DNA from: Bacillus sp. FJAT-28004
Lineage (GTDB): Bacteria > Bacillota > Bacilli > Paenibacillales > Paenibacillaceae
Length of the DNA stretch: 64,000 nt
NCBI RefSeq assembly: GCF_001280845.1
Contig: NZ_LGHP01000001.1
Span: forward strand, 1,194,319 to 1,258,318
Direction: 5' to 3'
The translations under genes and the position numbers were made by a program. The notes beneath the pieces were generated by a model. It made no database searches. It was not told where the DNA came from and saw only the letters and a program-made list of their open reading frames with translations. This document shows, piece after piece, positions 34,881 through 44,800 of this stretch (position 1 is the stretch's first letter; every line of letters starts with the position of its first letter).

Positions 34881-36180
34881 AAATGAATCAATAGAAACTT
34901 ATAAGAGACTTGGCATTAAGGAAATTACTGGTGAATGGAAAATCAGTCTTCTAGAAGATGTTACTCGAAGAGTAAAAGTTGGCTTTGTTGGTTCCTGTGA
35001 AAGATTTTATTGCGATGAAAAAGATGGTATCCCAATGATCCGTACAACAAATCTTAAAGAACATGGTATAGACAATTCAGATATTAAATATGTAACAAAA
35101 GAATTTCATGAAAAAAATGTGAAATCTCAACTGAAGAAAGATGACATTTTGGTGGCAAGACATGGAGAAAACGGGAAAGCATGCATTTACAAAGAAACTA
35201 CTGAAGCGAATTGTTTAAATGTTGTAATTATTGAACCTAATGAGCAGAGAATGAATTCTTTGTTTTTAAAATATCTATTTGATAGTTCGATTATAAAAAA
35301 CCAAATTTCAATGACTCTCGTTGGTTCTGTACAAAATGTAGTAAACACAAAATCTATCGCCAAGTTATTAATACCAGTACCACCAAATAGAGATCAGGAT
35401 AAAATTGTATCAATTCTTTCCGCTCTCGACGACAAAATCGAACTCAACAACCGCATGAACAACGTGCTGGAGCAAATGGCTCAGGCAATCTTCAAACAAT
35501 GGTTTGTTGATTTTGAGTTTCTGAATGAAAACGGAGAACCCTATAAGTCTAGCGGTGGCGAGATGGAATTGTGTGAAGAACTGGGGAAAGAGATACCAAA
35601 GGGCTGGAGGTTCGGGCAATTAGGAGAAATAGCATCATATAGAAATGGAAATATTAATCCAAATCAAATTCCAGTAGGTACTCCTTATGTTGGTTTAGAA
35701 CATATTCCACGTAGAAAATTGGATCTAGATTCCTTTGGTGATTCTAGTGAATTAGGGAGCAATAAATCATGTTTTGAAAAGAACGACATTCTATTTGGAA
35801 AGCTTCGTCCTTATTTTCATAAAGTTTCAATAGCACCCTTTGGTGGAGTGTGTTCAACAGACATTATTCCTATTTATGTGAAGAAAGAACATTATTTCGG
35901 ACAATTAGCAATTACCTTATTTAGTGATGATTTGATTAATAGTGTAACTCAAAGCTCAAATGGTACTAAAATGCCTCGTACAAACTGGAAGGACATATCT
36001 CAGTATGAAATTATATTGCCTGATGAACAAACGAGTGGGAATTTTACAAATATATTCAGAGATATTACAGAACAGTTTCAAGTTCACTTTAAGGAGTCTG
36101 AAAGATTATTTACCCTTAGAGATACCCTACTTCCCAAGCTCATGTCCGGAGAAATCGACGTTTCCGAAATCCAATTATAG
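34870..36180 (+). CDS. hsdS: Type I specificity subunit HsdS
   Basis: 436 residues with the two-target-recognition-domain plan. TRD1 is about 15-180. The central conserved helix region reads IVSILSALDDKIELNNRMN, then LEQMAQAIFKQWFVDFEF near 180-225. TRD2 is about 245-390, and the distal conserved region ends TLLPKLMSGEIDVSEI. The ATG at 34870 lies inside the hsdM end and has CTGGGGG before it. The two TRDs differ, so a bipartite asymmetric target is expected. The DNA sequence recognised cannot be predicted. Confidence 0.95.
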   Translation: MSFENESIETYKRLGIKEITGEWKISLLEDVTRRVKVGFVGSCERFYCDEKDGIPMIRTTNLKEHGIDNSDIKYVTKEFHEKNVKSQLKKDDILVARHGENGKACIYKETTEANCLNVVIIEPNEQRMNSLFLKYLFDSSIIKNQISMTLVGSVQNVVNTKSIAKLLIPVPPNRDQDKIVSILSALDDKIELNNRMNNVLEQMAQAIFKQWFVDFEFLNENGEPYKSSGGEMELCEELGKEIPKGWRFGQLGEIASYRNGNINPNQIPVGTPYVGLEHIPRRKLDLDSFGDSSELGSNKSCFEKNDILFGKLRPYFHKVSIAPFGGVCSTDIIPIYVKKEHYFGQLAITLFSDDLINSVTQSSNGTKMPRTNWKDISQYEIILPDEQTSGNFTNIFRDITEQFQVHFKESERLFTLRDTLLPKLMSGEIDVSEIQL

Positions 36181-36195
36181 ATTGGCGGTGAAACC

Positions 36196-39100
36196 ATGTT
36201 TACTGAAGATAGCTTAGAATCAGTCGTACTCGAACTACTGCAAGACGAGTTAAACTATAAGGTTCAAAACGGCTATGATCTTGTTCGTGACTACCATACG
36301 GTTGTTCTAGAAGAGAATTTGCGTGAGACGCTTTTTATGCTCAATCCAACTTTGTCAGCAGAAGTCATAGAAGCTGCATTTCGGAAGCTTCTATACATTG
36401 ATGGTGCTAGCCTGGTTTCAGCCAATCAACAGTTTCACCGTTATCTCATTGAAGGTGTTCGAATTGAAGTATACGGGGAGGACGTCCCCACACGTATCGT
36501 AAAGGTGATTGACTTCGACCATCCGAACAACAATAATTTCAAAGCAATTAATCAGTTCACTATCATTCACAAGTCTGAGAAACGACCAGATGTTGTTGTG
36601 TTCGTTAATGGATTGCCACTAGTTGTTATTGAGTTGAAGTCAGCTGTACGTGAGGATGCAACAATTCAGGATGGCTATCTTCAAATCAAGACGTATCAGG
36701 ATATGATCAAGCCGCTCTTCCACTATAACGCCTTTAACATTATAAGCGATGGTGTGAATGCAAGATTCGGCTCCATTACAGCTGATTATGATCGCTACAT
36801 GCAATGGAAACAGATAGATAGCCACACTCCTATTGTGGATGAAGCACACATTGCTCAAATTGGTACTTTGATAAAGGGGCTTTTGCATAAAGAACGTTTA
36901 CTTGACGTTATCCGTAATTTCAGTTTCTTTGCTGGAGGCAAAGCCAAAATTATTTCTGGCTATCATCAATATTTCGGTATGAACAAAGCAATTAAAAGTG
37001 TTGTTCGTGCGGTTGACGGGGATAAGCGCGGGGGGGTAGTTTGGCATACGCAAGGATCAGGGAAATCATTTTCAATGGTGTTTCTATCTGCTGGTCTGAT
37101 TGCTCGCTTGAACAACCCTACTATCGTTGTAGTAACAGACCGCAACGATTTGGATGAACAAATACATGGGACATTTAGTAGCTCGGCAGAGTATCTCCGT
37201 CAAGCTCCTGTTCGCGCAGAGTCGCGTGAGAATTTAATCGAATTGCTGGAGAATCGCTCTATTGGTGGTATCTTTTTTACAACGATTCAGAAATTTACCG
37301 AGGAAACCGGCTTGCTTTCGAATCGCCACGATATTATTGTTATTGCGGATGAGGCGCACCGTTCCCAATATGGTATTGATCCTGATATCAAAATTGATAA
37401 AAAGACGCTAGAAGCTGAGCTTGTCTACGGATACGCGAAATATTTACGAGACGCACTTCCGAACGCGACATTTATTGGATTTACAGGTACGCCAGTAGAC
37501 TCTAATGATAAATCGACCATAGGCGTATTTGGTGAACTTATTGATGTATATGATATGACACAAGCAAAGCTAGACGGAGCTACCGTGGATTTACATTATG
37601 AAAATCGTCTGGCTAAAGTGCATTTGGATGAAGGTATTCTCGACCAGATTGATAGAGAAGTTGCAAGTATTGAAGCTCAAGGTCTTACTCCCGAAAAGAT
37701 TGAGAAACTGAAAAAAGACCTTGTCACGATGGAAGCTGTCATTGGTGATGAGGATAGGCTGAATTTAGTTGTAGACGATATTCTCGCCCACTATGCTATC
37801 CGCAAGGATATGCTCAAAGGCAAAGCGATGATTGTTGCTTATTCTCGTAAAATCGCCTACCGCATGTATCAGCTCATTAAAGAAAAGTCTCCTGAAATTG
37901 GCACCCAGATCGGTCTGGTTTTGAGCGATAGCAACAAGGACACGAATCAGGAAATGAGAGATATTATCGGTAACAAGCAGCATCGCCAGACGCTTGCCAA
38001 TCAGTTCAAAGACGATAATAGTGAGTTGAAGATCGCCATCGTCGTAGATATGTGGCTAACCGGCTTTGATGTTCCAAGCTTAGACACCATGTATATTGAT
38101 AAAATTATGAAAGAACATAATTTGATGCAAGCGATCGCAAGGGTTAATCGTGTGTTTAAAGATAAGCAAGCCGGACTGATTGTTGATTACATCGGGCTTA
38201 GCAAGTATTTGAAGGAAGCACTTAACACTTATACAAGCCGTGATAAAAACGGTATTCTAGAGATTGAAAAAGCTAAGGAAATCCTCATGACGGAAGTAGA
38301 AATTCTAGAGGGGATGTTCCATGGCTTTGATTTCAGCAAATATATGAATGCAACGCCAAAAGAACGATTCGAATTAATTCAAGATGGCGTAGAACATGTG
38401 CTTAAAGAGCGTACGAAGGAAGTATTCCTTAAGCATGTAGCAAGACTCCAAAGTGCGTATAATATTTGCGCGACCGCTTTGGATTTTACCGTTCGGGTGC
38501 AAGTGAGCTTTTTCATGGCGGTAAAATCATTTATCGTGAAGGTAGAACGTGATGGAATGCCAGATGTAGAGGCGTTCAAGCGAAAGATTACAGCGATGAT
38601 CGAGCAAGCCATTATTAAAGACGGCGATGAGGTTGTATCCATCTCGGCTAAGAAGGAGAAGAGTCTTCTATCTGTCGAGAATCTGGAAAAAATCATGGCT
38701 ATGAAGCGAAGAAATGTCGCAGCAACAATCTTGAAGAAACTGATTGACGATAAAATCAAATGGTTCGAACAGACTAATATTGTTCGATCTGGATTTTTCT
38801 CTGAAAAGTTGAAGAACATTGTGGAACGGTACAATCAAGTGGAAGACATTAACGTACTAATTACACAGATGATTGATATCGCCAAAGAAATTGAGTCAGC
38901 AATCAACGAAGGTATTGATATGCATCTATCACCTGAAGAACAAGCTTTCTATGACGCTTTAGCAAAACCAGAATTGGTTAAGGAGCATTATCAATCTGAC
39001 GTGCTTCGGGAGATGGCGAAGAATCTTATTCAACTGATATCTGAGAACAAGACACCAGATTGGTATAAAAGAAATGATGCTAAAGCAAACATGCGATCAC

Positions 39101-39267
39101 TTATCAAACGCTTGCTTAAAAAATACAAGTACCCACCTGATGAAATTCCAGAAGCGACCGAGCTTGTGATTAAACAAGCGGAGTTGCAGATGAAGTACAA
39201 TTTGTATGAAACAGGCTTGAATAAACACACTCATTCCATAGCTGCTGAAAGTAAAGGATTATATTGA
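36196..39267 (+). CDS. hsdR: Type I restriction endonuclease subunit HsdR
   Basis: 1023-residue translocase and nuclease. The N-terminal nuclease region has RPDVVVFVNGLPLVVIELKSA, with the D...ExK motif. The helicase motor has QGSGKSFSM (Walker A, near 287), TDRNDLDEQI, DEAHRSQYG (motif II), FTGTPVDS and the second RecA domain (VDMWLTGFDVPSLDTMYIDK, ARVNRVFKDK). Length and order are normal and no disruption is seen. It follows hsdS by 15 bases with its own GGCGGTG site. The operon looks functional. Confidence 0.96.
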   Translation: MFTEDSLESVVLELLQDELNYKVQNGYDLVRDYHTVVLEENLRETLFMLNPTLSAEVIEAAFRKLLYIDGASLVSANQQFHRYLIEGVRIEVYGEDVPTRIVKVIDFDHPNNNNFKAINQFTIIHKSEKRPDVVVFVNGLPLVVIELKSAVREDATIQDGYLQIKTYQDMIKPLFHYNAFNIISDGVNARFGSITADYDRYMQWKQIDSHTPIVDEAHIAQIGTLIKGLLHKERLLDVIRNFSFFAGGKAKIISGYHQYFGMNKAIKSVVRAVDGDKRGGVVWHTQGSGKSFSMVFLSAGLIARLNNPTIVVVTDRNDLDEQIHGTFSSSAEYLRQAPVRAESRENLIELLENRSIGGIFFTTIQKFTEETGLLSNRHDIIVIADEAHRSQYGIDPDIKIDKKTLEAELVYGYAKYLRDALPNATFIGFTGTPVDSNDKSTIGVFGELIDVYDMTQAKLDGATVDLHYENRLAKVHLDEGILDQIDREVASIEAQGLTPEKIEKLKKDLVTMEAVIGDEDRLNLVVDDILAHYAIRKDMLKGKAMIVAYSRKIAYRMYQLIKEKSPEIGTQIGLVLSDSNKDTNQEMRDIIGNKQHRQTLANQFKDDNSELKIAIVVDMWLTGFDVPSLDTMYIDKIMKEHNLMQAIARVNRVFKDKQAGLIVDYIGLSKYLKEALNTYTSRDKNGILEIEKAKEILMTEVEILEGMFHGFDFSKYMNATPKERFELIQDGVEHVLKERTKEVFLKHVARLQSAYNICATALDFTVRVQVSFFMAVKSFIVKVERDGMPDVEAFKRKITAMIEQAIIKDGDEVVSISAKKEKSLLSVENLEKIMAMKRRNVAATILKKLIDDKIKWFEQTNIVRSGFFSEKLKNIVERYNQVEDINVLITQMIDIAKEIESAINEGIDMHLSPEEQAFYDALAKPELVKEHYQSDVLREMAKNLIQLISENKTPDWYKRNDAKANMRSLIKRLLKKYKYPPDEIPEATELVIKQAELQMKYNLYETGLNKHTHSIAAESKGLY

Positions 39268-39288
39268 TCAATCGAGGGGATTGTTATT

Positions 39289-40335
39289 ATGAAAGTGAAA
39301 ATCAGTCATCCTAAGATTATAGAAATGTTGTCTAAGAGCCTTGCTGGAGATGAAAGCCCATTTCCACGCAGAAGTGGACCTAATCTTGTTAATTTTTTTA
39401 GTGAGTTTGGATTCAAAGATAAATACGGTAGTGGATTTCCAACTAGGTGGAGATACGCTGAGGAAAAAATGAATGAACTTATATCAAAGGGCAAGCTTGA
39501 GGATATTTTAAAAAAAGCTTTGTCTATTGATGAGTTAGTAAGCTTTAATGAGGTTGGCTTAGGAGAGGTCGAGAGGCTTCAGCTTGAGATTATACAGTAT
39601 ATCAATAGCAATATATTCAATTTAACAGACCGCTTTATTGTGAAAATAAATAATGATATTAAGATAGTGAATAAGGAAGAGATAAAGCCACTAGGTGAAG
39701 GTTTCTTTGCTGAAGTCTACCCGCTCATTAAAGAGGGTAAGAAGTATGCAGTAAAAAAATTAAAATCAGAGTTTTGGTCAGATTCAGAAGCCTTGCATCG
39801 ATTCAAAAGAGAATTTGAATTGATGGGCAAGTATAACTCATGCAAACACACGATAACCGTATATGAGTTTAATGAGAAAGACCATTCCTTTTTAATGGAA
39901 TATGCGGATAATACCTTAAAAGAATTTATTAATGAGCAACACCATACGATGAATCTACAATGGCAAGAATATGTATGTGAAGGAATTATGCTTGGCTTAA
40001 TGGAAATGCACCCTGAAACAATTCATAGAGACTTAAGCTATAATAATGTTTTAATGATAAAAAATGAGCCTAAATTAGCTGATTTCGGACTTGGGAAGGA
40101 TAGTACAAAAAACTACTCGTATAATACTATAACGGAAAAAGGCGTAGGAACTGCTCATTTTACTGACCCAATTCAGTTGAATAATATAAAGGATGCAAGT
40201 ATTCAGACGGATATTTATTCATTAGGCAAGATAATTGATTTTATCTTTAATGGAAGTGTCGTTAGTAGTGAACATAAATATAGTAGTATTGTCTTGAGAG
40301 CTACAAACAGAGATTTGTCCAAAAGAGTACCGTAA
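39289..40335 (+). CDS. Serine/threonine protein kinase with unusual N-terminus
   Basis: The kinase domain covers about residues 130-345: glycine loop LGEGFFAEVY, Lys156 in YAVKKLK, HRDLSYNN at 246-253 and DFG at 265. All catalytic residues are present. Residues 1-65 (HPKIIEMLSKSLAGDESPFPRR, GFKDKYGSGFPTRWRYAE) have the FPxRxxY pattern that I associate with AbiJ-type N-terminal domains; this is tentative. The frame ends at TAA 40333, but the next frame continues the kinase C-lobe (VNELYDAFINLKN), so the gene is frameshifted and the original protein had about 510 residues. It follows hsdR by 21 bases with GAGGGG before the ATG, so it is likely part of the defence operon. Confidence 0.75.
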   Translation: MKVKISHPKIIEMLSKSLAGDESPFPRRSGPNLVNFFSEFGFKDKYGSGFPTRWRYAEEKMNELISKGKLEDILKKALSIDELVSFNEVGLGEVERLQLEIIQYINSNIFNLTDRFIVKINNDIKIVNKEEIKPLGEGFFAEVYPLIKEGKKYAVKKLKSEFWSDSEALHRFKREFELMGKYNSCKHTITVYEFNEKDHSFLMEYADNTLKEFINEQHHTMNLQWQEYVCEGIMLGLMEMHPETIHRDLSYNNVLMIKNEPKLADFGLGKDSTKNYSYNTITEKGVGTAHFTDPIQLNNIKDASIQTDIYSLGKIIDFIFNGSVVSSEHKYSSIVLRATNRDLSKRVP

Positions 40336-40820
40336 ATGAACTTTATGATGCTTTTATTAACTTGAAAAATACTGAGATTAATTATGATCCAGTGGAAGAA
40401 TTAATACAAATGGTTGAACAAAAAAGTATCGTATCTGAAAAGATTTATAATATTTTTACTCGGAAGAATGCGGGCATTATTCTTACTGACTTAATATTGG
40501 TTAACTATTCTGCCGCACTAGAAATTTTTGAAGTGTTTAGTATGCAATACGAACACGAACTTGAAAAAATTTTTAATGATATGTTTGATAATTTAAGGGA
40601 ACGGAAATTATCATTTCCCAGCTATGATAATTTTGGTCGATTTTCAATGAAAATGCTTCAAGAGCTAGGAAGTTATTCTGAGGCAACGGTTATCTTATCT
40701 GATATATTAGAATACGTAGGTTTAGGTGTTAATAGATATTCTATCCAAAGACTTATCAGTGAAAATAGAAATAATAAAAGTATTCCATCAGTTATTAGAA
40801 ATAGATGGGACTCCAATTAA
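40332..40820 (+). pseudogene. Frameshifted C-terminal part of the kinase gene
   Basis: Reads on without stop from GTA at 40332 (VNELYDAFINLKN) in the +2 frame relative to the kinase, then an alpha-helical region (EIFEVFSMQYEHELEKIF, MLQELGSYSEATVILSDILEY). No ribosome site precedes the first ATG candidates, and the ORF beginning at 40362 has a TTG start only. This favours one broken gene over two genes. Confidence 0.65.
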
Positions 40821-41071
40821 AAAACAAAAATGAGGCAGAGTTCTTGGCATTGGTGACAAATATCAATAAAGCGGAGAGAAACTCAAGGTTACAAACACAA
40901 GCAGATTGTACTTATAAAACCATGATGACAAATGGAAAGAAGTATATCTAATTAAACACATACGGAACAAAAGAACGAGTTCATTCAAATATTGTTAGTC
41001 AATACATGCAGTTTGATGAAAAATCCGCAAAGCAATTATTGGAGATATTGAAAAATGAGGTTGGTTTGTAA
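40805..41071 (+). pseudogene. Small island gene with in-frame stop
   Basis: One frame reads from ATG 40805 through AEFLALVTNINKAERNSRLQ to GKKYI, meets TAA at 40949, and continues as LNTYGTKERVHSNIVSQYM, then FDEKSAKQLLEILKNEVGL. The two halves join smoothly, and a CAA-to-TAA change would explain the stop. The product would be 88 residues. The start overlaps the end of the kinase C-terminal frame. Function unknown. Confidence 0.5.
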
Positions 41072-41129
41072 GAAAAGGGTTATTAGCTCCAATCATTCTA
41101 CTTTCACAATTCACTCTAAGGTATCTTTA

Positions 41130-41253
41130 CGGTAACAATGTGGTAACAAAATACCGATAATAACCAATATTTAACGATAACCAGAAATAATACAACACGC
41201 TAAAAACCTTTACCGGATAAGGCTTTCGGGACTTTTCGATAACCAGCAATAAC
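41130..41253 (+). repeat. Arm-type sites at the right end of the island
   Basis: CGGTAACAATGTGGTAACA at 41130-41148 matches 17595-17613 except for two bases. GATAACCAG follows twice (about 41174 and 41238). They lie just inside the att copy at 41266. Confidence 0.6.
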
Positions 41254-41265
41254 ACGAGGCGAACA

Positions 41266-41310
41266 CTGGCAGCGATGAGATCAGGGGTTCGATTCCCCTA
41301 GGCTCCACCA
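41266..41310 (+). repeat. attR of the main island (tRNA-Ala 3' end)
   Basis: CTGGCAGCGATGAGATCAGG through CTCCACCA. 42 bases match the copy at 17479 with two differences, and it ends in CCACCA like the intact tRNA. The pair bounds a 23.8-kb element. Confidence 0.85.
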
Positions 41311-41322
41311 AATAAACAATTC

Positions 41323-41352
41323 AAACTACTTCTGCTGAAGTGGTTTTTTTAT
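41323..41352 (+). terminator. Terminator behind attR
   Basis: AACTACTTC and GAAGTGGTT enclose TGCT, then seven T. The same layout (tRNA end, AAATAAA, hairpin, GGTGGA) is seen at 56451. From here to 41891 I see no credible gene, only a 63-codon frame at 41518 without ribosome site. Confidence 0.75.
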
Positions 41353-41891
41353 TGTTTGGTGGACTGATCGTCGTACTCGATATGTGTTAACTGCCAGTAT
41401 AGCGAGACAGCGCTCTGTTTTCATCAAATTAATATTGCCCCCGTAAAGGATAAGACTACCTCATTGGAACTTTATTGCAACACTCGTATGATAAGATAAG
41501 TCCCCAATATACAAATCGTGTTCCGGGAACTTATTACAGGGTTAAAAGAAGTAGTGAGATTACGTTATTTGCACGTACGCTTATCGCTCTTTGAATCTTG
41601 TTATTTTTTTGAGCTCGTGAAAACGCTAACATCGGGTCAATTGTGGACGGATGCGCATTTACAAGACTGGACATATGGAATAGTAGAGGTGATGCGGCAG
41701 CTAGTATAAAAGCGGGAAAGTGTTGTCAGGCCACACATGAGGGGTTCATATCGGGTAGTAAAGGATCACTTTTTTTGTGCACTACATAAAATCATAGAAA
41801 GTTTTGAATTTGGTATTTAAGTGAAGAAGTTTTAAAGAGTTATGGGATCTCTTCAAAACCTAAAAATAGGATATATGGAGGAAATTTGAGA

Positions 41892-44800
41892 ATGAAAAAA
41901 AGACGATTATTAGCATCTTTACTTGTGACAGCGATGCTATTTACTTTGTTTTCTCCGCTTATGGCAGTCAGCGCGGCATGGGGAGATGACGTATCTCTTT
42001 TGACCGTAAATGCAGGTGCAGATGGTAATACGGCGACAAACGCCGATGCGCCGGACGGACAGAAAGCGTGGAGTTTAAACACCGGAACCTCAAAGGGCGG
42101 GGGGCCTTGGGATAACCTCTTCACGCCAAGCGTAGCACCTCTAAAAGATGTATCCGTTTACAAAGACGGTTACTTCGTTTTCGAGATGTATATTCCAAAT
42201 GCGAGCTTTAAAAATATGCTAGGCAATAACTGGCTCGTCATTGTAAGCGACAGTAATCCCGCTGTGGATAAGTTTAACGCCGATTCTCGTCTCCAACTTG
42301 ATTTGAGCGGAGTCACAAATGCTGCAGTGGGCACATGGGCGACGGTCTATACGAAGTTATCGACGTCAAGTGCCGTAGCCGGGAATTTCAATGACGCCTG
42401 GTTAGACAAAGTAACCAGACTGGCTATGCATCTGCAATGGGATACTAGTGTCCCTAGCACTGACGTTTTCATAAAAAACCCACGTTTCCAGAAAAGTACG
42501 CTAGGCGTTCCGGTTTCACCGTCAACGGCTCCCGCACTTGAAGTAGCAACAAAAACAGTAACTGCGAACGCACCGGCTAGCGGGCAAGCTGTGGAATTCG
42601 CAATAAGCGAAGATGGGATCGCTCCCGCAGCCGGCTGGGTGGATGGAAGTAAAAACGATAATGTTTACACTCATCAATTTGCCACATTACCTTCTGCACA
42701 GACTTACTATGTATTCGCGCGCGCGAAAGCAGACAACAGTTACAACTTCATCGGCGCATCTTCAAGAATTACTGTAACGTCTATTGACGAACAAACATTG
42801 GTAAATGAGGCGGCGGCGTCTCTGACATGGGATACGATTAAAGGAAGTAATACTTCGAATAACGATGTGAAATCACAACTTAGCCTTCCGACAGCAATAG
42901 GAACAACTAACGTAGCATGGTCTTCGGACAATGCGGCAATAAGCAACACCGGAGGCGTAAATCGTTTATTGAATAGAGAAGTAGACAAAAACGTAGTACT
43001 CACGGCGACAATAACCAAAGGTAATGCAAGTGCTACACAAACTTTTACCTTGACGGTGAGAGCCGTGCCGGCGGAGGTCAACGCCCGGGCTGCGACGTAT
43101 TTTCCTAATATAGAAGAGGGAACGAACAGTGCTATTGCGCCGGACGGAAATAACGCGGTTAAGTTGGGAGCTGGAAAAATAGGCGCCGGCGTTGAACGGC
43201 TTTGGGATGCCCGCTTTGTTAGCAGCAGCGGCAATCAGGATTTATCAGCTTATGCGAATCAATATTTTGTTTTTGATATGTATGTTACACATTCGGACCT
43301 TTTAAAGCTCAGTGGCAATAACTGGATCGCCATGGCAAGTGGCGGTAACAATCTTGACACCAATTCGCGTCTTAACCTTAATGTTAACGAAATCAAAAAT
43401 GGAAAGGTTAATGAATGGATTACTGTTTATGCGCAATTATCAGCAGCCAATTCTCCGAATGGTTTCAATCCCGTTAATTTGGACACGGTACAGGCGGGGA
43501 GATTGCAAATGCAATGGTCTTCCGTGCCCCAAGGCGACATCTATATCAAGAACCCGCGTTTTCAGAATACCGTGGATTCGCCGAAACCTATTCCCACGGC
43601 TGTTGAGACAACCGATAACATTACGTTATCTTCAGCAGCGCCGACAAACGGTCAGGCTGTGCAGTTCGCGATCAACACCACCGGTAACGCTCCTGCGGTC
43701 GGCGATTGGACGACGGGTACTCTGGGTACAGGCATTTATACTGCGGCATTTACAAAACCAACAGGCAACATCTATTATACATTCGCACGCACGGCTCAAA
43801 ATACGCAATATCCTTTCGCAGGAACGCATACAAGAGTTAAAGTGGAGCATCTTGACGACAATCAAGCAATATCGGACGCAGCAAATAAGCTGACATGGGA
43901 CACGATCAGGAATTCGAATGTTATTCAATCCGAAGTAAGAACGGGGTTGACTCTTCCGTCAACGGGTGCGAACGATACGGCTATAGTATGGTCGGCTGAA
44001 CCGGCAGGTATCATAAATACCGCAACTGGCAATGTAACTCGCGACCCTGACGTAGGAAAAGCCGTAACCCTTACGGCGAAAATAACCAAAGGTAATGCAG
44101 CACCTGTTAATAAAATTTTCAATTTGACAGTAGCCAGTACGACTAACGAACTTGCTGAAGTGTTCATTGACTTCAACAATCCTGAATCATTTGATGCAGT
44201 TGATACAATTGGAAGCGGTTTCGGCGACGGTGGAGATCCGGCGGGACCGTATCAAGGACTTCAAGGCAACGGCATAGGCATCAGCCTCATCGGAGACGGC
44301 GGTACCGCAGTGGATGTAGTCACTCAAAGCGGCGTAGACGCTGTGAAAGTTGGCAACTTTATGTATGTAATTGTAGACGACCTTAAACTTAAGCAAGCAA
44401 ACAAGGTCGAATTAGCGGTCACATACTGGAGACCAAGCGCAGCGGGCGGTATTTCGTTACAGTATAACACCATATATCCCGGCAGTTTCTCTGGATTTGA
44501 AGCGTATAGATCAGCGAGCATTCCGGCGACAGGAAGCGGAAACTCTTGGGTAACTTCAAAAGTTGTGCTTAACGGAGCTAATTTTGCGATAGGAGCACAA
44601 AATCAAGGAGCGCACTTCCGTATCGGTGCAGCCGGAGCAATCATACAGAGCATACGGATAACCGAAATTCCTCCAACGGATGAAGAAGCGGTAAAACTTG
44701 TTTCGGACGCGCTGACTTGGGACGCTATCAAGGGCACGAATACCAGACAGGATCTGGTTGAAACCAATTTGACTCTTGCTAAGGTGGGTTCAGCGAGTAC

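Noticed and set aside
41518..41709. 63-codon frame behind attR
   Set aside because: Begins with GTG without a ribosome site and has no recognisable motif; not listed as a gene.
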